In this document: positions 33,584-42,916 of the stretch, one piece after another
Layout: every line of letters begins with the position of its first letter
Position numbering within the stretch: the first letter of the stretch is position 1
From: JANQEU01 sp965601455
GTDB taxonomy: Bacteria > Bacteroidota > Bacteroidia > Cytophagales > Cyclobacteriaceae
NCBI GenBank assembly: GCA_965601455.1
Contig: OZ271831.1
Location: 4,092,001 to 4,156,000, forward strand
Reading direction: 5' to 3'
Length of the DNA stretch: 64,000 nt
The notes under the pieces: generated by a model
Database searches by the model: none
What the model was told of the DNA's origin: nothing
What the model saw: the letters and a program-made list of their open reading frames with translations, nothing else
Program-made: the position numbers and the translations under genes

Positions 33584-33877
33584 ATGAAAACAGGAAAAAT
33601 CAAAGATGTGGTAGCCTATACCATAAAACAATCAAATGAGGAGGCCATTGGACGTGTACAACAGCTTGTACAAGAATGTCTGGTCAATTGCACGGGTTTT
33701 GTTTCGTTAGAATCCATGGTCAGTTTGAAAGACCCAAACTTATTGGTGGATATCATAACATGGGAAAATGAACAAAACCTGAAAGACGCACAAACACAAT
33801 TTGAATCGCACGAGCAGTTTCCAGAACTGATGAAACATCTGGATGAAATGAAATTTTCTTCTTACTTCTTAAACTAG
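33584..33877 (+). CDS. ABM-like dimeric alpha/beta-barrel protein
   Basis: A 97-residue protein with the ferredoxin-like alpha/beta-barrel pattern of antibiotic-biosynthesis-monooxygenase-like proteins: strand VVAYTIK, helix EEAIGRVQQLVQECL, strands GFVSLESMVS and LLVDIITWE, helix with SHEQFPELMKHL. No catalytic role can be assigned. The start is the ATG at 33584; an in-frame TTG at 33575 is less likely. The GyrI-like gene begins 6 bp after its stop, so the two are one unit. Confidence 0.72.
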   Translation: MKTGKIKDVVAYTIKQSNEEAIGRVQQLVQECLVNCTGFVSLESMVSLKDPNLLVDIITWENEQNLKDAQTQFESHEQFPELMKHLDEMKFSSYFLN

Positions 33878-33883
33878 CGTACC

Positions 33884-34498
33884 ATGGTTATTGAAAAATT
33901 AGATCTATCAAAGCAAGATAAAACGTATTATAAAGCGACAAAAGAACCTTTAATCAGGGATCTTGACCCCTATTACTACTTAACAGTAGAAGGTCAATCT
34001 GCACCGGATGACCAAGTGTTTCTGAATGCCATTGAAAAATTATATAGCGTAGCATATGGTGTAAAATTTCTCCTAAAGGGAGAAGATATGGACTTTGTGG
34101 TCCCTAAGATGGAAGGTTTCTGGTTTGTTGAAGGTGGCGTAGAACGCCAGGCTGAGTTCGCAGCCACTCCGAAAGATAAATGGTGCTGGAAGATCATGAT
34201 CAGAATGCCAGATTTTGTGGAAGAGAACCACTACAAAAGGGCTTCCAAAAATGTAAGCTTAAAAAAAGGAATCAATATAGAAGAAGTACAATTCGAACTA
34301 ATAAATGAAGGAAAGTGTGCCCAAATCTTACATTTAGGCTCCTATGATGAGGAAGCTTCAACTATTGAAAAGCTTCATCAATTCATCTGGGACAATGATC
34401 TACAGATAGCGAATTATCACCATGAAATCTACCTTTCTGATCCCAGGCGAACACCTGAAGACCGATTAAAAACAATTATACGTTATGCGGTGAAGTGA
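33884..34498 (+). CDS. GyrI-like small-molecule-binding domain protein
   Basis: A stand-alone GyrI-like (SOUL/BacR effector-binding) domain of 204 residues. Typical pieces are YYKATKEPLIRDLDPYYYLTVEG near the N-terminus, VPKMEGFWFV in the middle and LHLGSYDEEASTIEKLHQFI near 150 with the conserved G-x-Y. The end ISLSDPRRTPEDRLKTIIRY-like pattern (YLSDPRRTPEDRLKT) is a strong family mark. Such proteins bind or hydrolyse small electrophilic compounds. It is coupled to the ABM-like gene and followed by a strong terminator. Confidence 0.88.
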   Translation: MVIEKLDLSKQDKTYYKATKEPLIRDLDPYYYLTVEGQSAPDDQVFLNAIEKLYSVAYGVKFLLKGEDMDFVVPKMEGFWFVEGGVERQAEFAATPKDKWCWKIMIRMPDFVEENHYKRASKNVSLKKGINIEEVQFELINEGKCAQILHLGSYDEEASTIEKLHQFIWDNDLQIANYHHEIYLSDPRRTPEDRLKTIIRYAVK

Positions 34499-34516
34499 CC
34501 ACTGATCACCGTTAAG

Positions 34517-34545
34517 AAGGAGACTCTTAGGTCTCCTTTTTTTTT
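34517..34545 (+). terminator. Intrinsic terminator after the GyrI-like gene
   Basis: Stem AAGGAGAC/GTCTCCTT, six-base loop and nine or more T. The amidase ATG is 43 bases further. Confidence 0.92.
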
Positions 34546-34588
34546 GCCGACTATTCTCTTTCAGGTCACTCTGACTATCTTCATCGTT

Positions 34589-36232
34589 ATGATAAGGTTT
34601 AGCTCATTATGCTTATTGGCCACGATTCTTTTTTGCTGCCAATCAGAAAAGATTAGAAAATCAGATATCAAAAGTGCTCAGAGGCTCTTAGGATTAACGT
34701 TTACTGAAGATCAAATTGTTACGATGCGTGGATATCTAGAACGAAATCTTGAAGGTTACGACTCTATGAGGGCAAATGAGCTGAGCAATACCATACCAGC
34801 TATTCAACTTAATCCAATACCAACTGGCTTTCAACCAAAATTTTCAGGAATTAACGAAATCTCAAACTGGGAAGAAGAATCCCAAATACCAAGTAATCGA
34901 CAGGAACTGGCCTACTATCCAATTAGCAAGCTAGCCTACTTAATCAGAAGTCGACAAATCACGTCAGAAGAACTAACGCAATTGTTTATTGGACGAATAA
35001 AAAAATATGATCCGGAGCTACTGGCGGTAATCACCCTGTTGGAAGACAGGGCAATGAAAATGGCCCGAAAAGCAGATAACGAAATTATGAATGGTAGATA
35101 TCGAGGGCCTCTTCACGGCATTCCCTACGGAATAAAAGACCTTGCCTCTGTAGATGGCTACCCGACCACGTGGGGTGCTATGCCTTACAAAAATCAAATG
35201 ATATCGGAAGATGCAGAAATAGTCAGAAGACTAGATGAATCGGGTGCAGTACTCGTTGCAAAACTGGTTAGTGGTGCTTTGGCAAGAGGTGATGTTTGGT
35301 TCGGTGGTCAGACCAAAAACCCATGGGATATTGAAAAAGGTGCTGGAGGATCTTCTGCTGGATCCGGATCCGCAACCGCGGCTGGGTTGGTTGCTTTCAC
35401 TATTGGTACGGAAACTCTTGGGTCGATCACTTCCCCATCCACACGATGTGGTGTGACCGGTCTGCGGCCAACATATGGACGGGTAAGTCGGAGTGGTGTA
35501 ATGAGCCTTTCCTGGAGTATGGACAAAGTTGGCCCAATTGCCAGAAACGCAAGAGACTGTGGCATAATTCTTCAGGCAATTCAAGGCACTGATCCGAAAG
35601 ACCCAATGACAATAGAAGCAGATTTTTCGATTGATTTTGAAAGAAGTACCGAGAATCTAAGAATTGCCTATTTCAAAGATCTACTTGATGCCGACACTAC
35701 TGAGTCGGGTGACAATGCCCGAAAGGTACTTCAATGGCTGGGCAAGAAAGGATTTGAATTGACACCAGTAAAATTACCATCAACCATGCCTTCAAGTGCA
35801 TTTGATGTCATTCTGAGAGCGGAGGCGGGCGCTTTCTTTGATCAATTAGTACTCACCGGAGAAGATGCTTCCATGGTGGAACAAGGATCGAGGTCAAGAG
35901 CAAATTCTCTTCGTCAATCCCGATTTGTACCTGCTGTTGAGTACATACAGGCCAATAGATATAGAAAAATCTTGATCGAAGATTTCCACCAGGTAGTTAA
36001 GGACTTTGATGTGATTGTGACACCTACTTTTGGTGGCAAACAACTAATGATTACAAACCTAACCGGTCATCCTGCTCTAGCGATACCTACAGGATTAACC
36101 ACTGAGGGGCTCCCAACGAGCATCACTTTCCTCGGTAATCTTTTTGATGAGGAATCAATCTTGAAGTTGGCAGATCTGTTTCAGCAAAATACCGATTTCG
36201 ATCAATCCATACCTCCTCGATATGCTCCGTAA
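34589..36232 (+). CDS. Lipoprotein amidase of the amidase-signature family
   Basis: Hydrolyses an amide bond of unknown substrate outside the cytoplasm. The lipobox-like LFCC near residues 14-17 indicates a lipoprotein. The catalytic Lys-cisSer-Ser triad is visible: Lys in GIPYGIKDLAS near 190, cis-Ser in GAGGSSAGSGSATAAGL near 264-280, and nucleophile Ser in FTIGTETLGSITSPSTR near 288. An N-terminal 130-residue region precedes the domain. The start at 34589 was chosen over 34544 because the earlier one lies in the terminator T run and has no signal peptide. Its stop directly abuts that of lpdA. Confidence 0.88.
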   Translation: MIRFSSLCLLATILFCCQSEKIRKSDIKSAQRLLGLTFTEDQIVTMRGYLERNLEGYDSMRANELSNTIPAIQLNPIPTGFQPKFSGINEISNWEEESQIPSNRQELAYYPISKLAYLIRSRQITSEELTQLFIGRIKKYDPELLAVITLLEDRAMKMARKADNEIMNGRYRGPLHGIPYGIKDLASVDGYPTTWGAMPYKNQMISEDAEIVRRLDESGAVLVAKLVSGALARGDVWFGGQTKNPWDIEKGAGGSSAGSGSATAAGLVAFTIGTETLGSITSPSTRCGVTGLRPTYGRVSRSGVMSLSWSMDKVGPIARNARDCGIILQAIQGTDPKDPMTIEADFSIDFERSTENLRIAYFKDLLDADTTESGDNARKVLQWLGKKGFELTPVKLPSTMPSSAFDVILRAEAGAFFDQLVLTGEDASMVEQGSRSRANSLRQSRFVPAVEYIQANRYRKILIEDFHQVVKDFDVIVTPTFGGKQLMITNLTGHPALAIPTGLTTEGLPTSITFLGNLFDEESILKLADLFQQNTDFDQSIPPRYAP

Positions 36233-37627
36233 TTACAGGTGAATCGGACGATTCTCTGTGGCAGCCAGACAGGCTTCTTTCACAGCTTCCATATAAGTAG
36301 GGTGCGCATGAGACATTCTTGAAACATCCTCCGCTGAAGCACGATATTCCATCGCGGTGACTGCCGCAGCAATCATATCCGCAGCTCTCGCGCCAATAAT
36401 ATGTACCCCTAAAATCTCATCCGTCTCCTTATCTGCTAACACTTTTACTAAGCCATCCACATCCATCGATGCCCTTGCACGACCAAGAGCTTTGTAAGGA
36501 AACTTACCCGATTTATAGGCGCGTTTCTGTTCCTTTAACTGTTCCTCAGTGTAACCGACACTAGCAACTTCCGGCCATGTATATACTACTCCGGGAATCA
36601 GGTTGTAATTGATGTGGGGCTTTTGCCCGACTATCTGCTCTGCAATGAAAACACCCTCTTCTTCTGCCTTGTGTGCGAGCATCGCACCGCGCACAACATC
36701 CCCAATGGCCCAGATGTTATCAACATTGGTTTTCAAATGCTCATCAACTTCAATCTGTCCTCTTTCGGTAACAGTTACCCCGGCATTTTCCAATCCCAAC
36801 CCTTCGGTATAAGGTTTTCTTCCAATTGAGACCAGGCAGTAATCCCCTTGTAGCTTAAGCGTGTCTTTCTTGGGTGTTTCGGCTTTAACTGTTACTGTCT
36901 TGCCTTTGGTGGTAACTTCATTGACCTTGTGCTTCAGATAAACATCAAAACCAAGCTTCTTTAGCGACTTCTCTATCTCCTTTCCCATGGTGCTGTCCAT
37001 CGTCGGAATCAATCGATCCATGAATTCAACTACTGAGACCTTGGCTCCTAACCTGGCATAGACAGAACCAAGCTCTAACCCAATAACACCCCCACCAATG
37101 ATGATCATGTGTTTGGGAACCTCCTTAAGTTCTAAAGCTTCGGTGCTGGTTATTACCCTTTTCTTATCAATGGTGATAAAAGGTAATGAAGCGGGCTTTG
37201 AGCCAGTTGCAATGACGATTTTTTCAGAGGTGATTGTCTTGTTATCCGAACCCTCTACCTTGATAGTATTCTTATCAATAAAGGAGCCCATACCATGAAA
37301 AACATCAATTTTGTTTTTCTTCATCAGATAGTCAATCCCATCTACATTTTGTTTCACCACATCTGCTTTACGCGAAATCATTTGCTTTAGATTGACCTTC
37401 GGCTTATTGATATCTATTCCGTGCTCTTTGAAAGTTGTTTCGGCATTATGAAAATGCTCAGAAGAATCCAGCAGCGCTTTTGAAGGAATACAACCTACAT
37501 TCAGGCAAGTACCTCCCAGCGTATTGTATTTTTCAATAATCGCAGTTTTCAAACCCAATTGCGCACAGCGAATCGCTGCTACATATCCTCCGGGTCCTGA
37601 TCCGATAACGGTGACATTATAATCCAT
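36233..37627 (-). CDS. lpdA: Dihydrolipoyl dehydrogenase
   Basis: E3 of 2-oxo acid dehydrogenase complexes; reoxidises dihydrolipoamide with NAD+. The 464 residues show the FAD fold (IGSGPGGYVAAIRCAQLG at 8-25), the redox disulfide in GGTCLNVGCIPSK (Cys41 and Cys46), the NAD-binding GGGVIGLELGSVYARLG near 178-194 and the C-terminal catalytic HAHPTYMEAVKEA with the His-Glu pair. It is the third gene after odhA and odhB (27 bp gap), so it serves the 2-oxoglutarate complex here and possibly others. Confidence 0.97.
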   Translation of the reverse strand: MDYNVTVIGSGPGGYVAAIRCAQLGLKTAIIEKYNTLGGTCLNVGCIPSKALLDSSEHFHNAETTFKEHGIDINKPKVNLKQMISRKADVVKQNVDGIDYLMKKNKIDVFHGMGSFIDKNTIKVEGSDNKTITSEKIVIATGSKPASLPFITIDKKRVITSTEALELKEVPKHMIIIGGGVIGLELGSVYARLGAKVSVVEFMDRLIPTMDSTMGKEIEKSLKKLGFDVYLKHKVNEVTTKGKTVTVKAETPKKDTLKLQGDYCLVSIGRKPYTEGLGLENAGVTVTERGQIEVDEHLKTNVDNIWAIGDVVRGAMLAHKAEEEGVFIAEQIVGQKPHINYNLIPGVVYTWPEVASVGYTEEQLKEQKRAYKSGKFPYKALGRARASMDVDGLVKVLADKETDEILGVHIIGARAADMIAAAVTAMEYRASAEDVSRMSHAHPTYMEAVKEACLAATENRPIHL

Positions 37628-37654
37628 AATTCGAGAGCTAAAGCTAAAAGTTGT

Positions 37655-39181
37655 TTATATACCGAGAAGTAATCTATTGGGGTCTTCGAGAAGTTGCTTT
37701 ACACGAACAAGAAAACTAACGGACTCACGTCCATCAATAATTCTGTGATCGTAAGAAAGAGCAACGTACATGACCGGACGAATTACAACTTCTCCATTTT
37801 CCGCAATGGGGCGTTGAACGATGTTATGCATTCCCAAAATCGCTGATTGAGGAGCATTTATAATAGGGGTTGACATCATGGAACCGAAAACCCCACCGTT
37901 AGTGATAGTAAATGTTCCTCCTGTCATTTCTTCAATACTAAGCTTATTGTCCCTAGCCTTCGTTGCCAGCCGCAATACTTCTTTCTCTACCTGTTCAAAC
38001 GACATGTTTTCAGCATTTCTAATAACAGGTACGACTAGCCCTTTTGGAGCAGAAACGGCAATTGATATATCACAGAAGTCATTGTAGACGATTTCATCTC
38101 CATCAATCATGGCATTTACAGCAGGCCACTCTTCAAGAGCCATACAGCAGGCTTTTGTGAAAAAGGACATGAACCCTAGTCCTACTTCGTATTTCTCCTT
38201 AAAGGCCTCTTTGTACTTGGAGCGAATATCCATAATCGGCTGCATATTCACTTCGTTGAAGGTGGTAAGCATTGCCGTTTCGTTTTTGACAGATACCAAC
38301 CTCCTACTTACGGTTTTTCTTAAAGGAGACATTTTCTGTCTTCTCTGCTCCCGAGAACCCGGAACTGGGGGTGCTGGCACAGAGGTACTATCCTGTCCAT
38401 TAGATTGTGTTCTCTCTGCAGGAGCAGTTTTCTGGGCGTTGACTGCGTCGTCCTTTGTTATTCTGCCATCCTTACCTGATCCCTTGACTGCGTCGGTTGA
38501 AATACCTTTCTCAGCAAGAATCTTCGCCGCCGCGGGAGAAGCATGGCCAGTAGCGTATGTCTTCTGGGACTCCGTCGCCGCTGAAGCCTCTTCCGCTTGT
38601 GGAGCAGCCGATGGTGTTGATGCTTCAACAACAGCAACCTCGGACTCTTCGATTTTGCAGACCAATGCCCCAATCTCAATTGTTTCTCCTGCAGGTACTA
38701 CTATTTCTATAATACCGGAAGCCTCAGCCGTTAATTCAAAAGTCGCTTTATCAGATTCGATTTCAGCAATGGGTTCATCGAGCTCTACAAAATCGCCGGA
38801 TTCCTTTGACCAGGTGGAAATTGTGACCTCGTTGATCGACTCACCTACCGCTGGAATCTTCATTTCAATAATCTTACCCGTTGATACTGCTTCAGTCGAA
38901 ACCTCTTCTTTCGTTTTCTCCTTCGGTACCGGTGCAGATGTGCTCTCTGATTCCTCTATTTCGCAAATCACTGAACCTATTTCCAGAGTGGTTCCCTCTT
39001 CCGCCACAATATGTAGTTTACCGGAGGTTTCAGCTGTCACTTCAAAAGTGGCCTTATCCGACTCCAATTCACACAAGATTTCATCCATCTCCACAAAATC
39101 ACCTTCATTTTTTGCCCATGAAGCAATGGTGACTTCCGTAATGGATTCACCAACTGTGGGGACCTTAATTTCGAGACTCAT
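37655..39181 (-). CDS. odhB: 2-Oxoglutarate dehydrogenase E2 (dihydrolipoyl succinyltransferase) with two lipoyl domains
   Basis: E2 of the 2-oxoglutarate dehydrogenase complex. Two N-terminal lipoyl domains are present, residues 1-78 and about 105-182, each with the ESDKATFE lipoylation motif. Next come an alanine/glutamate-rich linker, the peripheral-subunit-binding domain (HASPAAAKILAEKGI near 215-250), another linker, and the catalytic domain with SYDHRIIDGRES near 478. E. coli SucB has only one lipoyl domain (405 residues; here 508), so the duplication is a visible difference. The gene is 11 bp after odhA. Confidence 0.97.
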   Translation of the reverse strand: MSLEIKVPTVGESITEVTIASWAKNEGDFVEMDEILCELESDKATFEVTAETSGKLHIVAEEGTTLEIGSVICEIEESESTSAPVPKEKTKEEVSTEAVSTGKIIEMKIPAVGESINEVTISTWSKESGDFVELDEPIAEIESDKATFELTAEASGIIEIVVPAGETIEIGALVCKIEESEVAVVEASTPSAAPQAEEASAATESQKTYATGHASPAAAKILAEKGISTDAVKGSGKDGRITKDDAVNAQKTAPAERTQSNGQDSTSVPAPPVPGSREQRRQKMSPLRKTVSRRLVSVKNETAMLTTFNEVNMQPIMDIRSKYKEAFKEKYEVGLGFMSFFTKACCMALEEWPAVNAMIDGDEIVYNDFCDISIAVSAPKGLVVPVIRNAENMSFEQVEKEVLRLATKARDNKLSIEEMTGGTFTITNGGVFGSMMSTPIINAPQSAILGMHNIVQRPIAENGEVVIRPVMYVALSYDHRIIDGRESVSFLVRVKQLLEDPNRLLLGI

Positions 39182-39192
39182 GTTTTAATACT

Positions 39193-41907
39193 TTAAATGC
39201 TAAATGCGTTTTTGACAATTTCTTCCTGTTCCTTCTTATGAACCTTTGCAAACCCGGTTGCTGGCGATGCAGAAGCCCTTCTGGATATATACTCCAGATC
39301 TAAACCGGAGACACTTCTTATAAAAGCGGAAGATCCCATATTGGCTGGTTCTTCCTGTACCCATGCCAACTTAGCTCCCTTATATTTCCTTAAGATTGCA
39401 TCCAGTTGTTTTTTTGGATAAGGATGTAGTTGTTCTATTCTAACCACGGCAACATCCTTTACCTTGTTCCTTTGTTGCTCTTCGAGTAGATCGAAATAGA
39501 TTTTCCCCGAACACAACAAAACCTTCTTAACGCTCTTCGCCGTCACGTAATTATCTCCGATTACTTCCTTGAATCTGCCATCCGTGAACTCTTCAAGAGG
39601 ACTTACAACTCCAGGATGTCTCAATAACGATTTCGGAGAAAAAACAACACAAGGTTTTCTGAATTCCCAGGTCAATTGACGACGCATTAAATGAAATAGG
39701 TTAGAGGAAGTAGTCAAATTTGCTACAATCAAATTACCCTGCGCAGAAAGCTGAAGAAACCTTTCAAGACGGGCACTTGAGTGTTCCGGACCCTGACCTT
39801 CATAACCATGAGGTAATAACATAACCAGACCGTTCATACGCTGCCATTTACTCTCAGCGCTAGAAACAAATTGATCGACCATGACCTGCGAGCCATTGGC
39901 GAAATCTCCAAATTGAGCTTCCCAGATAATCAAACCATTTGGCGTTGCCATTGCATAGCCATACTCAAATCCAAGAACTCCAAATTCCGAAAGAAGTGAA
40001 TTATAAATTCGAAAAGGTTCCTGTTTTTCCTGTATATGATTCAGGTTGCAATAAGGCTCGTTTGTGTTAGCATCGAATAAATACGAATGTCGGTGTGAGA
40101 AGGTACCTCTTCTAACGTCCTGTCCGGAAAAACGAACCAACTTCCCTTCTGCCAATAGTGACCCATAGGCAAGAAGTTCTCCTTCAGCCCAACCCAATTC
40201 CTTTTTATCGAAAAATGCTGATTTTCGGTCTTTTAGCATTTTCTCAATCTGCTTAAGAGGTTTGAAGCCCTGCGGAATGGTAGTTAGTGCTTTTGCTACT
40301 TTGTCAACCATCTCCTTAGAAATGGAAGTATCCGGAGATTCATAAAAATCCTCAAGCTGTGACCTTCTCAGGTGTTGCCACTCCTCTTCGATCTTCTGTG
40401 GCTTATAAGGTAGCGGATTCTGTTTCACTTCGTCGAGTCGATCCTGCAGCTGCTTTTTAAATGTGGCATTTATTTCCTTGGCTTTCGACTCATCAATATC
40501 TCCTCTAGCTATCAGCTTCTTCACATACACTTCCCGTGGATTGGGATGCTTCGCAATCAAATTGTACAGCTTGGGTTGTGTGAATTTTGGTTCATCGCTT
40601 TCATTGTGACCATGTCTTCGATAACAAAGAAGGTCGATGAAAAAGTCTTTATTATATCGTTGACGATATTCCACTGCCAATCTGGATGCAAATGCCACGG
40701 CTTCTGCATCATCGCCGTTTACATGAAGAATGGGAGCATCTACTATTTTCGCGATGTCTGTACAATATACGCTACTACGTGCATCATCGTAGTCAGTAGT
40801 AAATCCAACCTGATTATTAATCACGATATGGATCGTTCCACCAGAGGTATATCCCTCCAATTGACTCATTTGCATGCATTCGTAAACCAAGCCTTGCCCG
40901 GCAATGGCCGCATCACCGTGAATCAAAATAGGAATTGCCTTCTCAAAATCTCCACGATATTCGTCATCAATCTGTGCTCTTGCATAGCCAAGCACTACCG
41001 GATTCACAGCTTCAAGGTGTGAAGGGTTTGGCGAGAGCTTAATGTAAACCTTCTTACCCGAGGCAGACTCGATGTACGACGAATAGCCAAGATGATACTT
41101 AACATCCCCGTCACCCATGGTAAGATCCACCTCCGCGTTACCTTCAAATTCTGAGAAGATCTCCTCATAGGTTTTACCCATAATGTTGGCAAGCACATTA
41201 AGCCTTCCACGGTGAGCCATTCCGATGACAACCTCTTCCGCACCAAGTTCAGCCGCCTTATTTATGATTGTATCTAAGGCTGGGATGGTATTCTCACCTC
41301 CTTCTAATGAAAAACGTTTCTGCCCTAAAAATTTGGTATGAAGGAAATTCTCAAAAACTACTGCTTCATTAAGTTTTTCAAGTATTCGGTTCTTTGTAGC
41401 CTTGTCAGGCTCGATGTTAACTCCTTCGGTCTCCACCTTTTTTTTGAACCACTCAAAAATGTCCGAATTACGTATGTGATTATACTCGTATCCAATCTTT
41501 GAAAGGTATATGTGTTCTAATGTCTCCTTAATTTTTCTAAAGGTGGTTTTGCCGAGACCTATTTCTGAACCGACCTCAAACTCTTTATCTAAATCCGCTT
41601 CGCTTAGTCCAAAATTGTCGAGATCCAACCGAACAACGTGCTGTCTTCGTTGGCGAACAGGATTGGTATCAGATTTAAGATGCGCTCTGGACCTGTGCGC
41701 GTATATATAGTTTCTAACTTTGATTTCGTCTGATGTAATCTCCGCGCCAGCTGATCCGTTTTCTCCATACTTAGCCTGGGAAAATTCGAATCCCTCAAAA
41801 AACTTTTGCCAGGAAATATCTACATTAGCTGGATCTTCCTTGTATGATTGGTACAATGCTTCAATGTGGCTTACATCGGCATTGCCTACGTATGAATACT
41901 TATCCAT
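39193..41907 (-). CDS. odhA: 2-Oxoglutarate dehydrogenase E1 component
   Basis: Thiamine-diphosphate enzyme that decarboxylates 2-oxoglutarate in the TCA cycle. The 904 residues begin with the E2-binding segment (YVGNADVSHIEALYQSYKED). The ThDP-binding core shows GMAHRGRLNVLANI near 236 and GDAAIAGQGLVYECMQMS near 330, then NNQVGFTTD. The second half holds the transketolase-like Pyr domain (AQFGDFANGSQVMVDQF, GYEGQGPEHSSARLERFLQ). Length and motifs match E1o, not pyruvate dehydrogenase E1. It is the first gene of odhA-odhB-lpdA and divergent from rpsP. Confidence 0.98.
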   Translation of the reverse strand: MDKYSYVGNADVSHIEALYQSYKEDPANVDISWQKFFEGFEFSQAKYGENGSAGAEITSDEIKVRNYIYAHRSRAHLKSDTNPVRQRRQHVVRLDLDNFGLSEADLDKEFEVGSEIGLGKTTFRKIKETLEHIYLSKIGYEYNHIRNSDIFEWFKKKVETEGVNIEPDKATKNRILEKLNEAVVFENFLHTKFLGQKRFSLEGGENTIPALDTIINKAAELGAEEVVIGMAHRGRLNVLANIMGKTYEEIFSEFEGNAEVDLTMGDGDVKYHLGYSSYIESASGKKVYIKLSPNPSHLEAVNPVVLGYARAQIDDEYRGDFEKAIPILIHGDAAIAGQGLVYECMQMSQLEGYTSGGTIHIVINNQVGFTTDYDDARSSVYCTDIAKIVDAPILHVNGDDAEAVAFASRLAVEYRQRYNKDFFIDLLCYRRHGHNESDEPKFTQPKLYNLIAKHPNPREVYVKKLIARGDIDESKAKEINATFKKQLQDRLDEVKQNPLPYKPQKIEEEWQHLRRSQLEDFYESPDTSISKEMVDKVAKALTTIPQGFKPLKQIEKMLKDRKSAFFDKKELGWAEGELLAYGSLLAEGKLVRFSGQDVRRGTFSHRHSYLFDANTNEPYCNLNHIQEKQEPFRIYNSLLSEFGVLGFEYGYAMATPNGLIIWEAQFGDFANGSQVMVDQFVSSAESKWQRMNGLVMLLPHGYEGQGPEHSSARLERFLQLSAQGNLIVANLTTSSNLFHLMRRQLTWEFRKPCVVFSPKSLLRHPGVVSPLEEFTDGRFKEVIGDNYVTAKSVKKVLLCSGKIYFDLLEEQQRNKVKDVAVVRIEQLHPYPKKQLDAILRKYKGAKLAWVQEEPANMGSSAFIRSVSGLDLEYISRRASASPATGFAKVHKKEQEEIVKNAFSI

Positions 41908-41929
41908 CGGGCGTGATTTAAATCGATAT

Positions 41930-41937
41930 CAAAAGTA
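41930..41937 (-). promoter_or_regulatory. Probable -7 element of the odhA operon
   Basis: On the minus strand TACTTTTG, matching TAnnTTTG, 22 bases before the odhA ATG. Confidence 0.5.
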
Positions 41938-42020
41938 CGAACACTGAATATCAATTAAAAATTGCATAATCGCTTATCCAAATATAATTCATATTGTATT
42001 GGCTTTTACTCAATCGTTGG

Positions 42021-42048
42021 TTGATTACCATTTATTCTCCTATCTTTG
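42021..42048 (+). promoter_or_regulatory. Probable rpsP operon promoter
   Basis: TTG at 42021-42023 and TATCTTTG at 42041-42048, 17 bases apart, fit the Bacteroidetes -33/-7 pair. It is followed by GCGCTCCG, a likely start region, and lies about 48 bases before the rpsP ATG. Confidence 0.65.
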
Positions 42049-42095
42049 CGCTCCGATTTTAAATTTTGAATGGACGAGTTCCATAGACAAAGAAA

Positions 42096-42914
42096 ATGGC
42101 AGTAAGAATAAGACTAGCGCGTCGAGGACGCAAAAAGTTGGCTCGCTACGATGTAGTGATCGCCGATCAGAGAGCACCACGAGATGGTCGCTTTATAGAA
42201 AAAATAGGAACATACAATCCTAACACCGACCCAGCCACCATAGACCTTGATACGGAAAAGGCTTTTGATTGGGTAATGAAAGGGGCTCAGCCTACAGACA
42301 CAGTTCGGGCAATTTTGTCTTATAGAGGAGTGATGCTCAGAAAACACCTGCAATTGGGTGTTAACAAGGGTGCCATCTCTCAGGAAGAGGCAGATAAGAA
42401 ATTGGAAGCCTGGTTATCCGAGAAGGAAACACAAATCCAATCCAAGGTAGACCGACTGGCAAAAGCTGATGCAGATCGAAGAAAAGCAGCCCTGGAAGCA
42501 GAGAGTAAGGTGAACAAAGCAAGACAAGAAGCGATTCTGAAGAAAAGAAAAGTCGAGGATGAGCAACTTGTTGAGGAAGTAGCAGAAGCAAACGCAGATG
42601 AAACCGAAGCTGCTCTTGCGGAAGAAGGCGAAGCTGCGGTTAGCGAGTCAACCCAGGAAGCCCCGGTTGTAGAAGAAGCTCCGGCTGAAGAGGTAAAAGC
42701 TGAAGCTCCAGCGGAAGAAGCTTCGGCAGAGGAAGCAAAAGCAGAAGAAGTAGCAACACCGGAAGAGGCAGAAACTGAGGTGGAAGCGAAAGAAGAAGCA
42801 CCTGCTAAGGAAGAAGCTCCCGCGGCTGAAGTAAAAGCAGAAGAAGAGACTCCTGCTGCTGAAAAGAAAGAAGACTCTGAAGAGAAAGAATCCGACTCTG
42901 AAGAGAAGAAATAG
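42096..42914 (+). CDS. rpsP: 30S ribosomal protein S16 with long acidic C-terminal tail
   Basis: Small-subunit ribosomal protein. Residues 1-82 are a normal S16 (VRIRLARRGRKKLARYD, DGRFIEKIGTYNP, ILSYRGVMLRKHL). A helical, lysine-rich region follows to about 155, and then a low-complexity tail of about 115 residues made almost only of Ala, Glu, Lys, Pro and Val in AEEAKAEE-like repeats, ending SEEKK. E. coli S16 has 82 residues; Bacteroidetes ones are longer, but 272 is very long even so. The gene heads rpsP-rimM-trmD-rplS, and rimM starts 2 bp after its stop. Confidence 0.96.
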   Translation: MAVRIRLARRGRKKLARYDVVIADQRAPRDGRFIEKIGTYNPNTDPATIDLDTEKAFDWVMKGAQPTDTVRAILSYRGVMLRKHLQLGVNKGAISQEEADKKLEAWLSEKETQIQSKVDRLAKADADRRKAALEAESKVNKARQEAILKKRKVEDEQLVEEVAEANADETEAALAEEGEAAVSESTQEAPVVEEAPAEEVKAEAPAEEASAEEAKAEEVATPEEAETEVEAKEEAPAKEEAPAAEVKAEEETPAAEKKEDSEEKESDSEEKK

Positions 42915-42916
42915 CC

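Noticed and set aside
38109..39188. Long 359-codon ORF on the plus strand opposite odhB
   Set aside because: It is antisense to a gene with clear lipoyl and catalytic motifs; its Ser/Thr/Ala-rich sequence is the mirror of the acidic linker codons.
42720..42914. Repeated GAAGAAGCT-like triplets as a CRISPR or satellite array
   Set aside because: They are in frame within rpsP and encode its Ala/Glu-rich tail; spacing is irregular.
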